Positions 9,201 to 17,030 of a stretch of DNA of 64,000 nt are shown piece by piece; within the stretch, counting starts at the first letter, position 1, and every line of letters starts with the position of its first letter. The notes beneath the pieces are model-generated. The model was not told where the DNA came from and did no database searches. It worked only from the letters and a program-made list of their open reading frames with translations. Source of the stretch: Undibacterium piscinae (lineage in GTDB: Bacteria; Pseudomonadota; Gammaproteobacteria; Burkholderiales; Burkholderiaceae_D); assembly GCA_003970805.2 (NCBI GenBank), contig CP051152.1, positions 682,001 to 746,000 on the forward strand, given 5' to 3'. Position numbers and translations under genes: made by a program.

Positions 9201-10895
9201 AGAGACCGTACCACTCTGGTTGCTGAACAAACCCTGTGTCGTAATCAGCGCAGCTTGCTCACTTACCAGCATCCCATGGTCATTATTAAGAAGTTGACTG
9301 GCATTGATCTCCAGCTCCTTACTTGCCAATAACTTGCCGGCACTGTTATCGATGACACCCGATGTGGTGACGGCCAATGCGCCGTTGGCCAACACAGTAC
9401 CACCCCTGTTATCCAAAGATGCCGCCTGCAGCCTGATGTCGCGTTGCGCTAGCCAAAGGCCCGCGGTGTTACTCACGGCACCTGATGCGTTGGCTTGTAT
9501 GTTAAGACCTGCATTAAGTTGAGCGGCACTCGCCTGCAGTCCACCATCAATGGCGCGTAAAACGAGGTTCCCGTCCGAGGCTAACTGGCTACCGGACAAG
9601 TTGATATTTTGCGCTTGCAATTGAAGATCACCACTGGCCAAGAGCTTGCCATTGCGGTCGCTGATACTGCCAGCAGTGAGCGCCAGAGCGCCGCCACTGT
9701 AAATACTGCCGCTATTATTGGCACTGCCGCTGACAGAAATACTCGCAGCATCGGCGCTACGTTGGGAGATATTGCCTTGATTGTCCAGGCTTGTGGCTCG
9801 TATCGTCAGGGGGCCTTTGCTTTCCATCGTTCCTAGCTGCACCAACGCCCCGGCGCTACCGACCGCAATTGCAGCGTCACTTACTGTTTGACCAGACAAG
9901 TTGGCGTTTGCCGTTGTCTCGATTTGTATATTTTGTTTGGCGTAACTATCTTTGAGGCTCAGGTCGCCATTGGCGGACAAGACCAAATTGCCTTGCAAGG
10001 CCGCGATGCGACCGGTGCTATTGACACCAAGACCGCGCTCAGTGGCGACCATATAGACTTGATTGGCGTACATCCCGCCAAGCTCTTTAATATCAATGGC
10101 GAAACGTGGCGTTGCACCAGCGCCTGACTGCGAAATCGCTTGTAATGTTCCGTATAGAAGCTGATTGGTACCGGCAATCGCATTAAGGTTTTTAGCCCAG
10201 ACCTCGCCTTCTATCACCATGCCGCGGGCCATCAGATCCAGTTGCTCGATATTTGCGGCGTTTAATCCAGCGCTGCCTATCGTGATTTGTCCCTGACGTA
10301 CATCAAACCCTTTGATGGATCCATCGGCGGCAAATTGCGTACTACCGGTTGTTAGCGTGCTACGACCGGCATTAAGAAAGCCGCAGCCGTCGCAACTGAT
10401 GCCATTGGGATTGGCGATCACGATATCCGCACGTTGCCCTGCTACTTCTATTGTTCCACGTAGTTGCGATGAATTTGCTGAGATCACTTCATTGAGGATG
10501 ATACGGGCCGGTGTGACGCCTAATTGCAAATTGCCGCTAATCCAGCCGCCTAGTTTTGACTGCACATTATTTGCACTGTTATTGAGTATCAGGCCGTTCT
10601 GGTTAACATTAAACTGATCGTATTGGTTGCGCGACACCCCAGCGGCACTAGGTGGTGCGATATGAGCGATAGGCACCCCATTGAGCGCCGCATCCATTAT
10701 GGCGCGCTGGCCTGCCGCGGCGCTGGCGGCTGGCGTGATCGCTAAGTTGCCAGTAGCAGTTTGGGCGTAGGCTGGCAAAATACTCTGCCACAAATACAAA
10801 ACGGTAAACGCCTTGGTGGCGATGCGAACCCAGGGCTTCTGTGCCGGGCGTATCATTTCAGCGTTTCGTGTCGTTTGTATTTGTTGCGTTTTCAT
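1..10895 (-). CDS. cdiA: CdiA-type two-partner secreted toxin exoprotein (3' end outside window)
   Basis: A giant surface exoprotein that displays a C-terminal toxin to neighbouring bacteria. At least 3,631 codons are open from the ATG at 10895 to the window edge. The extended signal region ends near ILPAYAQTA (about residue 46). A two-partner secretion domain follows, with the motif NPNGISCDGCGF near residue 160. Next come about 1,250 residues of short degenerate haemagglutinin repeats, a cysteine-bearing central segment (about residues 1650-1750), and a conserved stretch containing ETDPRF and RYGDGFYEQ (about residues 2050-2090). A second haemagglutinin repeat region follows, then a pretoxin domain ending in VENN (residues 3611-3614). 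Its CdiB partner lies 141 bases upstream on the same strand, the cdiB-cdiA order of the enterobacterial type. The toxin domain and cdiI lie off the left edge. The Shine-Dalgarno is weak. VENN separates this protein from plain FhaB adhesins; toxin type cannot be told. Confidence 0.93.
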   Translation of the reverse strand, partial: MKTQQIQTTRNAEMIRPAQKPWVRIATKAFTVLYLWQSILPAYAQTATGNLAITPAASAAAGQRAIMDAALNGVPIAHIAPPSAAGVSRNQYDQFNVNQNGLILNNSANNVQSKLGGWISGNLQLGVTPARIILNEVISANSSQLRGTIEVAGQRADIVIANPNGISCDGCGFLNAGRSTLTTGSTQFAADGSIKGFDVRQGQITIGSAGLNAANIEQLDLMARGMVIEGEVWAKNLNAIAGTNQLLYGTLQAISQSGAGATPRFAIDIKELGGMYANQVYMVATERGLGVNSTGRIAALQGNLVLSANGDLSLKDSYAKQNIQIETTANANLSGQTVSDAAIAVGSAGALVQLGTMESKGPLTIRATSLDNQGNISQRSADAASISVSGSANNSGSIYSGGALALTAGSISDRNGKLLASGDLQLQAQNINLSGSQLASDGNLVLRAIDGGLQASAAQLNAGLNIQANASGAVSNTAGLWLAQRDIRLQAASLDNRGGTVLANGALAVTTSGVIDNSAGKLLASKELEINASQLLNNDHGMLVSEQAALITTQGLFSNQSGTVSAKTALTIANKGAALNNVGGIIASDAMLNLTTGDLNNQAGQISAGNKLNVLAGSIDNQQGKVLANQSITLDAVGLDNRQGQISGLSDVRVALSGSTALNNTLGSIVSNHDLSIKAAALNNTQASISAANAASLQLGSGTLDNHAGQVLGMQGLTLQSGRIDNQGGTIYTGKALAINTQGQQLDNTGGNIVSGGDLSITAAALTNLGGKLSSQSVTSITSQALDNTQGEISALKLAANAQSSGNLLIHTQGQQLKNDGGRIIAQGDLQLQSGSLLSRNAAVIAANGNAILSTTDLDTSAATLQAAQDLQITANGIVSNANGKLLAGRDLNIQATQLLQTGTANAEAGRDLTLNVTGALNNSGTVLARANAQINAGSINNDGGSIATAQSLTITSGKLENRSINGSLAGQIIGTTALTISSQALDNSAGVIGSQGDLLINTHAQELKNDLGIIRAQKALTLQAGDILNRGANAGTAQATGVIAANSQANILANNIDNTGGSINAGSALNINASAALTNNNGRMMSDGSSAIQAASLNGNNAGRITAASSLQVDAAGNLNNAGGLLIANGSVNINSAALTNTGGTLASLQSDQSINTHGQSLNNDAGKMQASGNLNVQAGSTSNQNAGLISAKDLSLNLGSLNNNGGQILAAGTLNANTLALSNNAGLIEAAGDATISTNGNALVNTNSASNAGIVSAAKLRLQTGDLNNQSGFIASSGNNNITSSGTLDNRTGLITSNAVTTVQAVNIDNRSGRLNAKGDLALNLNGALDNRGGNLTTNANALINAASLDNSSGTIDAGNLTLNANSLSNSGGVVRAANNATITAALVDNSNGTLTAKNTLVLNAPSLNNANGYLVADKELVISTASGAFGGSVASQNNVTLNIAGDYSNTGLLSAQKNLTVNASNINNSGVIKANDSFTANTGNLINSGEISATTTRLNLSGNLNNTGLIDGSTTQINANSIDNTGRIYGDQLSIQSGTLNNSGSGFLGARDSMFLGGGAVNNSNGASIYAYNDIVMAGSLAQNGQPLGELGSLLNASSNIEAGRNIDLSVGNFINRNDLIQTAVHTTNTPVNITFVQPLGSPTKYLSTELGIVPNCDYSLWCYVLPSTVYPIAQFGIATRPPSKTTQCHYSPAADETVCSTSVNYTANDAAWSLFKVAAPVINDLTAPSLPSGDSDCMTSNADSASIRNMSGACGSYWPAFDTYTQTVTQRTDAAYEALGAKIAAYNADVQSRVINRWTYYKITDRKTEETEITSTKPAQISAAGSISIQGNGSKLNDNSTIVAGGAIAIAGTAVINQGTVGSKSVTENGQVGMRDHEHHGIFNGNDTVEIPIPWVSYTGAPEVTSLVLSNYTYLANGGNTVASKTLAGSGALADASLAGSNAAASGNDRSLSAINVNGQLSSAGTVNQAGVSNLASAVAAQSIAIGSHSAAQAKAVDHSPLTILSIAASGTGERARDVILSLAPRLTLPNSSLFVIHPEPSSRTLIETDPRFTRFKTFISSDYYLQQLNKDPERQLKRYGDGFYEQQLINDQILALTGRRFLSGYSSTEEEYKQLMNSGVAFAQRYQLSPGVALSAEQMANLSTDIVWLSTQTVTLANGQSEQVLVPQVYLRRPQGGDLQTSGALISASDISIQSSGNLLNSGSINASGTLNLAAANDLVNQGGSLRGQTILARAGNDLKNLSGSLIGSGPDSSITLLAGRDILLQTRTIASSSVASATSADSSRTSIDRLATLQAGAISLDAGRDISAIGAKLSAEHNLVASAGRDLLVSAVQGQYQLQVATGGNTMGRSGAIKEASVSNLAASLSGENVLLLAQNDARISGSNLTAVNNLQLQAANIEIAAAKDRRMNDVQTVGEDHYSRTMRDDQSLVGGNLSAGNKLSLRATEGNISLSAANLNAQNGQTTLSAKQDINILNASTEHRSVDDSYSKSSGIFSSKTSTQSSSSQSEKVVASNVNGNSIKIESGKDLVVQASNVIASDTLQMTAGRDLKVISAEQSSHAQSANETKQSGFVASYSSGVASLGYSKANSAGQSSLDTVTQQASSIGSIKGSAVLKAGENLQVIASDIAAKENLNLIAKNIDLSAAQNATQEKSNRQSSSSGFAVGITVDPLSAFKDAHQASTKNSSSGGTIGKSISQGEGVADGITAATTAVVVQFGSRQSSGNQNQANSTARTSTLNAGKDLTIIATDGSISSQGTQMSADGNALILAKDSITFDVAHNGQSQDQNNKTSGFSFDNRSRLIAGSFNNKGKGDGVTDTITGTQLSVGGSTAMATDKGDIKLIAANVVSEGNLSINAAKNLTIQSGQDTVHNANQSDNKAIGQVVISDTERFAGYHNEKHLDNNTQITQIASNVSSLKGDVSITAADKYSQTASNVLAGNDIRITGKTIDITVADNTGSNRKEDSDLKIGAFARISSPLIDLVNNIEAARKSDGRLQAMQGMAAGANAYQAVGAVSGSGTLIKGEVGVGFASSNSSGNNRGSTAQASTINGAGNVTLTSTEGNIHATGANLSAGKTEGKTLSLDSAKDIVLDASQSGYHADGKNSSAGLEVGVGYAIGAQTGVYAYVAANVGNGHNNADGVTNTNTHLTANAIKLTSQGDTTLKGADAKANSISTGVAGKLAIESVQDGSLQESSQNNVGGRVQVSFGTAWDASGSVSLSKGSGSSNAVKQQSGLFAGDGGYHIKADSIDLKGGAITSTNAQQSELTANKLTTSNVLNKMDFQASSVSLAGGISGGSGAGDTNADGKSKPVEQQQLFGDKKGGNVTPGLPMQEKGSASSTTYATITDGNITIGGKATGSVKELGINTDAAKAHTALAAIPDIKVLLKDQQAMSAAAGTVIATSKQIAGDIAANAGKTQQAAQAVLDNQNSTAGQKEQAILTLNQAKQAQIDWSTGGDNSRALAVVTGILVGGVAGQGGTQLAANASAPYAAAAIGDYFKTKGNENQTLQDLSHAVLGATLAYANGASAVGGALAGGGAELAAQILTKQLYPDAFDANGKLQRDKLTPAQAANITALSSGIGALLSGVAGGTVLDAAVGGKVATNAVENNYLGQKRIAFNKPSEQAQ
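5640..5940 (-). other. Cys-bearing central segment of CdiA (candidate receptor-binding region)
   Basis: About 100 residues of CdiA (roughly 1650-1750) that break the haemagglutinin repeat pattern. They contain six cysteines, in the contexts PNCDY, LWCYV, TQCHY, TVCST, SDCMT and GACGS. Cysteines are rare in the rest of the translated protein. In characterised CdiA proteins the receptor-binding domain lies mid-protein, between the two repeat regions, as this segment does. The receptor-binding role is inferred from position only. Confidence 0.5.
6170..9960 (-). repeat. Degenerate haemagglutinin (FHA-type) repeat region inside cdiA
   Basis: The minus-strand frame encodes tens of short units of about 20 residues that recur around LDN, GG and G-x-I/L. 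An example of the underlying theme is LDNQGGRI-type text followed by an alternating hydrophobic stretch. This is the beta-helix-forming repeat of secreted filamentous haemagglutinins. The same periodicity makes open frames on the opposite strand, which are not genes. Confidence 0.85.
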
Positions 10896-11036
10896 TTGAA
10901 AATTTCCAAAAATAACTTTTATGCTCCGCTGCTGTGAAAAATTCTCACAGCAGCCGGCTAGTTGTGTTTGTTCTGTAGGGCGTTGCTAAGACCAGATAAA
11001 ACTCGTACCTATTCGTGCCCGGCGTAACTCTGAGCG

Positions 11037-12860
11037 CTAATAGGCATAGGTCAGTGAGAGATAAGGGTTCCAGCGCAGGGTCTGAAATCCCTCGGGGTGA
11101 TACAGAGGTGTGCCTAGCGACATATCCAGTTGCAGAGCTTTGCTCTTTATTCTGACGCCTGCTGCTATACCGGCCAATTTATTACCGATCAAATTGCCTA
11201 CGCTAGCGCCACCAACCTGGCCAAAATCAAGTGCAAGATAACTACTACTATCGATGCCATCGAAGAAAGGGGTAAATGTTGATACTTCGTTGCGCAGAAT
11301 TATTCCGCTTTCTGAGAGTAAGACACTATCGCCATCAAAACCACGCACACTGGAGCGTCCCCCAATGCTGATCTGGTCTATTGCTAATGTTTTGTCGCTG
11401 GTGTGCTGGCCTTGTAGCGCACCTAAATATTGATAGTTCCGCGCGCCCAACTGAAATGTCTGATTTAAAGTGACGTGTAGTGTCGTTAATTGGGGGCGTA
11501 AGGTGAGGCCACCGTCGGCGGCTCCTGCGAAGTCATCTTGTGCATCCCGCCACGGCATTCCCTGCCTATGCCCGAGATCAAACTCGATACTGCCTTGTCC
11601 GAGCAATTGCTTGAAGTTGATGCCAGCTTCAAAATTCGTGGTGCGACGGCGTTGTACCAGCAGCTCTACGTCATCGAGAAAGCTTTCGGCGTGGCGGGTC
11701 GATACGCCAGCGAATACCCCTGCTTTGCTTGACGCTGTTCGTAAGGCCAGGAAATTCCACTTAAAGTCTTTACTGGCACTATTCCCACTAGATAAAAAAC
11801 GTACCGTGGTGCCCTGCACTATCTGGGCAAATTGATTTGAACTCTGTGAGTATGAAAAATTGTGAAAACCCCAGGGAATACTATAACTGGCGGAGTATCC
11901 GCGACTATGATGATCGCTACTTGGGTGCTCCAGATTGCTATTCACTCCAAAATTGAGTATATCATTTAAGCCCAGCAGATTCTCCATTGCGAAATAGCCT
12001 GATAATTGGGTGCGTCCTAAGCTTGACGAGCCAGAATTATCGATCGTGACACCGCCGTGCATTCGGTCTTGCACGGGGCCTAATTGCCGCTCTATGAAAA
12101 CGATGCTGGTATCAGGCTCCTGGCCCGGCTCAATTCTGGTCGCAACAGATTGACTAGAAAGGCGTTTCATTTGCTCTACGCCTTGTTCAAGATCACGGAT
12201 ATTCAGAATGTTGCCCTTGCTGGTAGGAAATGCATTCCACCAAGTACCCCAGGCAGTATCGAGAACATCGCCAGTGATCCCCGATTTAATCATACGTAAT
12301 TCGGAAACACGGCCAACCTGCAATGCAAACACCAGTCTGCCATCGCGTAGATTTTGTTGAGGCAAACTAACACGCGTCGTGGCGTAGCCCAATTCTATTA
12401 ATTTAGCGTCAAGTGTAGAGGCAATCAGACGCAAACCTTGCACGCCAGCGCAGTGATATAGAAAAGGCCGAACGGTTGCTTGTAACCAACTGAAGCGCCA
12501 TGCACTTGCACCGGTAAACTCTACTTCTGAAATAGAGAAGCACGGCGACTCGATTGGCAATGTGGCGACAACTTTGGTAGTTTGTGGGCGAGTCAGAACA
12601 TCAGATTTTGCTTGCAGTAACTGCTGCTGCTCCCGCGTACGTTCTTCTTGACGTCGCAAACCATCCTGATCGAGAAAAAGTTTAGCTGGCGAATTTGGGG
12701 ATGCTGGAATAGCCTGAGAAAAGCTTAATTGTACCGGCAGCAGCGCTAGGCTAACTATGAGTAGCCGGCGGCGTAAAAACGACAAAGAAACGATTGTTTT
12801 TGCTGTTGGAATTAAAGAGACGGTGCGGCGTTTTGGTGTTTTACTATACGATAATTGCAT
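11037..12860 (-). CDS. cdiB: CdiB/FhaC-family outer-membrane two-partner secretion transporter
   Basis: Outer-membrane beta-barrel pore that recognises the secretion domain of the exoprotein and exports it; 607 residues, within the usual size for the family. A hydrophobic segment at about residues 30-49 ending LSFSQAIPA looks like the signal peptide after a long basic N-terminus. The POTRA region spans roughly residues 105-185. The barrel follows and includes the family motif VRGF near residue 503. The protein ends in an aromatic residue (SLTYAY), as expected for BAM-inserted barrels. The next gene downstream, cdiA, begins 141 bases later on the same strand, so the two are very probably co-transcribed. 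The start is uncertain because no clear ribosome binding site precedes the ATG. The assignment to CDI rather than adhesin export rests on the VENN motif of its partner. Confidence 0.92.
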   Translation of the reverse strand: MQLSYSKTPKRRTVSLIPTAKTIVSLSFLRRRLLIVSLALLPVQLSFSQAIPASPNSPAKLFLDQDGLRRQEERTREQQQLLQAKSDVLTRPQTTKVVATLPIESPCFSISEVEFTGASAWRFSWLQATVRPFLYHCAGVQGLRLIASTLDAKLIELGYATTRVSLPQQNLRDGRLVFALQVGRVSELRMIKSGITGDVLDTAWGTWWNAFPTSKGNILNIRDLEQGVEQMKRLSSQSVATRIEPGQEPDTSIVFIERQLGPVQDRMHGGVTIDNSGSSSLGRTQLSGYFAMENLLGLNDILNFGVNSNLEHPSSDHHSRGYSASYSIPWGFHNFSYSQSSNQFAQIVQGTTVRFLSSGNSASKDFKWNFLALRTASSKAGVFAGVSTRHAESFLDDVELLVQRRRTTNFEAGINFKQLLGQGSIEFDLGHRQGMPWRDAQDDFAGAADGGLTLRPQLTTLHVTLNQTFQLGARNYQYLGALQGQHTSDKTLAIDQISIGGRSSVRGFDGDSVLLSESGIILRNEVSTFTPFFDGIDSSSYLALDFGQVGGASVGNLIGNKLAGIAAGVRIKSKALQLDMSLGTPLYHPEGFQTLRWNPYLSLTYAY

Positions 12861-12944
12861 AAATTCAAAGTAGTATTCGAGCTAACAGCGCGGAATTGTA
12901 CTTGAATGTTGTAGTATATTAATAATATGTCGGAGTAAATGACA

Positions 12945-13338
12945 TTAATTCTCATTCGCTTTGAATTTTACTTCGCCCTCACCCTCGCCCATCTCGCTAC
13001 GCACATGGCGTAATTTTCTGAGGCGTTTTCTGGTGTACATGACAACGTGAAAACTCAAAAACAGGCAGGCGGCGATCGGCATAAGGGCGAGGATAAACCA
13101 CGCCAGGCCTTTAAAGTTGCCGTAGATTGAGGGTTTTTCAGCTGTGACTTTGGCGGGAATATTGCGGGCGCTATCGAGCGTCGCGACGGCCGCAATACTG
13201 GGAGGGACAACGAAGACTGGTTGGGCGCTCAGAACTTGAAAATCGGCAGGCGCAGGACTTTATTGAAAAGTGAGGCACGTTGGCTGCTGTTTGTGCTTGC
13301 CCTAAGGCATCAGATAGAGAGGTTCTCGGTTTCTGATT
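12945..13338 (-). pseudogene. Broken fragment of an unknown single-span membrane protein
   Basis: On the minus strand a frame of 104 codons ends at the TAA at 12945-12947. It encodes a Pro/Ala-rich stretch (SPAPADFQVLSAQPVFVVPP), one transmembrane segment (GLAWFILALMPIAACLFLSF) and a basic tail. It has no usable start: the frame opens just after a TAA at 13260-13262, with only a late internal ATG. One base upstream in the neighbouring frame the text continues plausibly (ALGQAQTAANVPHFSIKS) as far as another TAA at 13339-13341. This looks like a gene with a frameshift near 13255 and a lost 5' end. Its 5' side faces the truncated feoB, so both probably ended at the same breakpoint. I do not recognise the family. 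Codon pattern and coherence support a real former gene, but modestly. Confidence 0.45.
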
Positions 13339-13399
13339 TTAAGGCGCAATCATACCAGAGCAAAGACTGGTATCAAGTTCTGCCGCAGTCGATAATGTC

Positions 13400-14377
13400 A
13401 TCCTGTTCTTTTTTATCTTGGTTATGGAAGACTCCGGATATCTGCCACGTGCCGCATTTTTACTAGACCGTGTGATGGGAAAAGTCGGCTTATCCGGCCG
13501 GGCGTTTATCCCCCTGCTCTCTAGTTTTGCCTGTGCGATACCAGGTATCATGGCGACCCGCACCATACAAAATCCCCGCGATCGCTTGGTGACGATCATG
13601 ATCGCCCCCTTGATGACGTGCTCGGCAAGATTGCCGGTGTACACCCTGATCATTGGCGCCTTCATTCCGGCAAAAATGGTGTTTGGCTGGCTTAATTTGC
13701 AGGGATTAATACTGTTCGGCCTATATCTGGCAGGCATTATTTCCGCCATGCTGGTAGCGTATGTGTTTCAGAAAAAATGGGGTAAATCTGAGCAGCAGGC
13801 ACTGATGCTGGAGTTACCCGATTATCGCCTGCCTAACTCGCGCAATCTGGCGCTCGGCTTGTGGGAGAGGATAAAAATATTTATCACCCGGGTCGGCACC
13901 ATAATTCTGGCCTTGATGGTTTTGCTTTGGGTGCTCAGCAGTTTCCCCGGCGCCCCGGAAAATGCCACGCAACCAGCAATCTATTACAGTATTGCTGGAA
14001 TGCTGGGACGTGTTCTGGAGGTCATATTCGCTCCTATAGGCTTTAATTGGCAGATCTGCATCGCCCTGGTACCTGGTCTGGCAGCGCGCGAAGTGGCGGT
14101 GGCGGCATTGGGTACCGTGTATTCACTATCGCAAAGCGACACGGAATTAAGCGCTAGCCTGGCACCGGTCATCGCCCAATCCTGGAGTCTGGCAACCGCC
14201 CTATCGCTGCTGGCCTGGTATGTGTTTGCCCCTCAGTGTATCGCCACTTTAAGCGTCGTAAAACGTGAGACCAATACCTGGCGCTATCCCATATTAATGG
14301 CGGCCTACTTGTTTGGTTTGGCGTATTTTGCTTCCTTCCTTACCTACAAGCTGACCATGTATTTAAGCGCGCACTGA
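13400..14377 (+). pseudogene. feoB: feoB, 5'-truncated: C-terminal permease part only
   Basis: FeoB imports ferrous iron and needs an N-terminal G domain of about 270 residues plus a membrane permease. Here only the last 325 or so codons remain. Recognisable homology begins around ILFFILVMEDSGYLPRAAF near 13400 and runs through GRAFIPLLSSFACAIPGIMA to the natural C-terminus. The G domain and the first permease half are absent, and no feoA lies upstream. In-frame TTG (13418) and ATG (13424) codons exist, but without the GTPase the product is not expected to work as an iron transporter. The sequence left of about 13395 is unrelated minus-strand DNA, which marks a breakpoint. The small partner gene starts one base after the stop, so the 3' side of the locus is intact. 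Confidence 0.88.
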
Positions 14378-14378
14378 T

Positions 14379-14645
14379 ATGCAAACATTTATCACGACGG
14401 CATTGGTCGCTCTGGCGGTCGGTTATCTGACACTGCGCTGGTTACCGGTCAAACTCAGGATGGACTTACAAGCCTGGCTGGCAAAAAACTATCCGTCATT
14501 ATCTGCATTTCTGCCAAAGCGCCTTTCCGGTGCGGATAAGTCCTGCTCCAGTTCTTGTTCCACATGCGGAAGTTGCAAGGAGATTCCGCCTAAACAAATC
14601 AAGGTGGATAAAATTAGGCCCATTAAGTTTGTACGGCATCTTTAA
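14379..14645 (+). CDS. Small membrane-anchored Cys-rich protein of the feo locus (DUF6587-like)
   Basis: An 88-residue protein starting one base after the feoB stop, hence formerly co-transcribed with it. Residues 1-25 form a single hydrophobic N-terminal segment. Around residues 53-65 lies a cysteine cluster, CSSSCSTCGSC. The C-terminal tail is basic. Small Cys-rich proteins of this form accompany feoB in betaproteobacteria and are suspected to help FeoB, possibly through metal or redox chemistry at the cysteines. The family name is from memory. With feoB truncated, the gene may be an orphan. Confidence 0.7.
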   Translation: MQTFITTALVALAVGYLTLRWLPVKLRMDLQAWLAKNYPSLSAFLPKRLSGADKSCSSSCSTCGSCKEIPPKQIKVDKIRPIKFVRHL

Positions 14646-14762
14646 TTTGTATTTTTGGTGTATTCTGTTGGCACAAAGAAAGTTCAACTCATGTATCAAA
14701 ACCAGCTGTGCATGAATCGAATTAAATAAAAATGACAGAGACACTAAAGGTAAAAGTACGTA

Positions 14763-15332
14763 ATGAACTTAGCCATATACGATAAAGCCGATCGCGGTAG
14801 AGAAGAAATTGCCACCCGAAAATACCAGTTGGCACCTAGATTAAGAAGTTTGCTAGTGATGATAGACGGCAAGCAGACTAAGGATGATTTGCTAAAGAAG
14901 GTGCTGGGCTTGGGTTTGACCGAGCAAAGTCTGCAGGATTTACTTGATCAGGAATTCATCGTTCTCCGTCAGGACGCACAAATTACAGCAAACATACAAG
15001 CATCCCCTGCCAGAGCTACCAATGCTCCAGCGGTAGAAATTACCAGAAAATTATTTCAGCCTTTAACACCTGAAGATGCAGCGGCCCGCTTTCAGGCCAT
15101 CTACAATTTTTATAACGAGACGATTAAAAGTACACTGGGATTGCGCGGCTACGCCTTGCAATTGAAAGTGGAACGCGCCAGTAACCTGGATGATTTTCAT
15201 CAGTTGCGCGAATCCTATATCGAAGCGGTGCTCAAGGCAAAAGGTCAGGAAATGGCGCGCAGTCTGCGAGACCGGCTTGATCAGTTACTGTACACCGATA
15301 GCGCAAGTACAGAACGGCTTAGCAATAATTGA
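14763..15332 (+). CDS. Hypothetical protein with an N-terminal winged-helix-like segment
   Basis: A 189-residue soluble protein of unknown function. Residues 15-70 (RKYQLAPRLRSLLVMIDGKQ, then a DDLL segment and LGLTEQSLQDLLDQEFIVL) have the helix pattern of a small winged-helix domain that is frequent in uncharacterised Burkholderiales proteins. A short Ala/Pro-rich linker near residues 80-95 leads to a helical C-terminal half (residues 105-185). No signal peptide, membrane segment or catalytic motif is visible. It stands alone between the feo remnant and ybiT, and a shared terminator lies just downstream at 15391-15418. A regulatory role is possible but not shown. Confidence 0.7.
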   Translation: MNLAIYDKADRGREEIATRKYQLAPRLRSLLVMIDGKQTKDDLLKKVLGLGLTEQSLQDLLDQEFIVLRQDAQITANIQASPARATNAPAVEITRKLFQPLTPEDAAARFQAIYNFYNETIKSTLGLRGYALQLKVERASNLDDFHQLRESYIEAVLKAKGQEMARSLRDRLDQLLYTDSASTERLSNN

Positions 15333-15390
15333 AATGATTTGATTGTATTAAGTTCCAAAAAGAAACAAGCATCCGGCTTGACCGGCACGA

Positions 15391-15418
15391 AAAAAAACCA
15401 GGATTTACCTGGTTTTTT
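15391..15418. terminator. Bidirectional intrinsic terminator
   Basis: AAAAAAACCAGG, ATTTA loop, CCTGGTTTTTT. The stem has A-runs on one side and T-runs on the other, so it can stop transcription from both the hypothetical gene (plus) and ybiT (minus), which converge here. Confidence 0.85.
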
Positions 15419-15428
15419 CGTTTAAAAG

Positions 15429-17030
15429 TTACACAATACCCTGACTAGACAAGTACTCTTCATAAGTACCGCTGTAATCTATGATCTCATTTTCCTTCAC
15501 TTCAAGGATACGCGTGGCCAGAGAGGATACAAACTCCCTGTCGTGCGAGACGAAAATCAAAGTGCCGGCGTATTTTTCCAGCGCGATATTCAGCGATTCG
15601 ATAGACTCCATATCCATGTGATTGGTAGGCTCATCCATCAGCAACACGTTATGACGGCCCAACATCAGTTTGCCGTACATCATGCGGCCTTTTTCGCCAC
15701 CTGACAATACCTTGACGGACTTCTTGACATCATCGCCGCCAAACAGCAGACGTCCCAAGATGGCGCGTACCGCTTGATCATCATCGCCTTCTTTGGTCCA
15801 TTGACCTATCCAGTCCGTCAGATTTTTATCTGTGGCAAATTCCTCGGTCGGATCTTGCGGCATATAACCCGGGTTAGCGTTCTCCGCCCATTTAACCATA
15901 CCGCTGTCTGCAGCAAGATTACAAATAGTTTCGCCACCTATGCAGCGTAACAAAGTGGTTTTACCGACGCCATTGGCGCCGATGATAGCAATGCGCTCAC
16001 CGGCTTCGACCATCAGGTCAAATTTGCGGAACAGGGTGCGATCATACGACTTGGTCAGGCCGCCCACTTCCACCGCCAGACGATGTAGCTTTTTCTCGCC
16101 GTCAAAACGCACGAAAGGATTTTGACGACTTGATGGCTTGATGTCCTCAATCTTAATTTTCTCGATTTGCTTAGCGCGCGAGGTAGCCTGACGAGCTTTA
16201 GATTTATTTGCCGCAAAGCGGCGCACGAAATCCTGCAACTCCAACACTTTATCTTTTGCCTTGGCATTGTTTGCCATCTGCTGGGCACGCGCTTGTGACG
16301 ATGCCAGCATATAGTCATCATAATTGCCAGGATAGATCTTGAGCGTACCGTAATCCATATCGGCCATGTGCGTGCATACCTGATTGAGGAAATGGCGATC
16401 ATGGGAAATGATAATCATGGTCGAATTGCGCTCGTTGAGGATATCTTCCAGCCAGCGTATCGTATTGATGTCCAGATTATTCGTAGGTTCATCAAGCAAC
16501 AAAATATCCGGATTCGAGAACAAGGCTTGCGCCAGCAAAACGCGTAATTTCCAGCCCGGCGCAATCGCACTCATAGGTCCCTGATGCTGCTCGATAGGAA
16601 TACCTGCGCCTAGCAGCAACTCACCGGCTCTGGCTTCTGCCGTATAGCCGTCATATTCAGCGAACTTTGCTTCCAGATCAGCCGCTTTCATGTAGTCGTC
16701 ATCGGTCGCTTCCGGATCTGCATAAATGGCATCACGTTCCGCCATCGCCGCCCACATCTCGGTATGCCCCATCATGATGACATCAAGTACCCGCATCTCT
16801 TCATACGCAAACTGATCCTGGCGCAACTTACCCAGACGCTCGTTCTGATCGAGCATCACCGTACCGGATGACTGATCTAGATCGCCACCAAGAATCTTCA
16901 TGAAGGTCGATTTACCACAACCATTCGCGCCGATTAAACCATAGCGGTTACCTTCGCCAAATTTAGCGGTAATGTTTTCAAAAATTGGCTTGGGGCCAAA
17001 CTGCATCGTAATATTAGCTGTGGAAAGCAC
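15429..17030 (-). CDS. ybiT: ABC-F family ATPase YbiT (ribosome-associated)
   Basis: A 533-residue protein with two ABC ATPase domains and no membrane segment, the mark of ABC-F translation factors that act in the ribosomal E site. The first Walker A is GANGCGKST (residues 34-42) and the first Walker B is [12 protein letters not shown] (about residue 185). An inter-domain linker rich in Lys/Arg/Ala covers about residues 240-320. The second Walker A is GANGVGKTT, the signature is LSGGEKGRM, and the second Walker B is [11 protein letters not shown]. The N-terminus ([20 protein letters not shown]) is of the YbiT type rather than EttA or Uup. As in YbiT, the first signature motif is degenerate ([10 protein letters not shown]). 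Single gene, bounded by terminators on both sides. Confidence 0.93.
   Translation of the reverse strand: MLSTANITMQFGPKPIFENITAKFGEGNRYGLIGANGCGKSTFMKILGGDLDQSSGTVMLDQNERLGKLRQDQFAYEEMRVLDVIMMGHTEMWAAMAERDAIYADPEATDDDYMKAADLEAKFAEYDGYTAEARAGELLLGAGIPIEQHQGPMSAIAPGWKLRVLLAQALFSNPDILLLDEPTNNLDINTIRWLEDILNERNSTMIIISHDRHFLNQVCTHMADMDYGTLKIYPGNYDDYMLASSQARAQQMANNAKAKDKVLELQDFVRRFAANKSKARQATSRAKQIEKIKIEDIKPSSRQNPFVRFDGEKKLHRLAVEVGGLTKSYDRTLFRKFDLMVEAGERIAIIGANGVGKTTLLRCIGGETICNLAADSGMVKWAENANPGYMPQDPTEEFATDKNLTDWIGQWTKEGDDDQAVRAILGRLLFGGDDVKKSVKVLSGGEKGRMMYGKLMLGRHNVLLMDEPTNHMDMESIESLNIALEKYAGTLIFVSHDREFVSSLATRILEVKENEIIDYSGTYEEYLSSQGIV

Noticed and set aside
6170..9960. Regularly spaced similar strings suggesting a CRISPR array or satellite
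   Set aside because: The units are degenerate, have no constant spacer length, and translate in frame as haemagglutinin repeats.
109..10617. Many plus-strand open frames, the longest of 431 codons at 1686-2981
   Set aside because: They lie opposite the continuous cdiA frame, are low in complexity and show no family motifs. The repetitive, GC-skewed exoprotein code creates open antisense frames.
13339..13749. Minus-strand frame of 136 codons opposite feoB
   Set aside because: It overlaps recognisable feoB coding sequence on the other strand and has no recognisable content.
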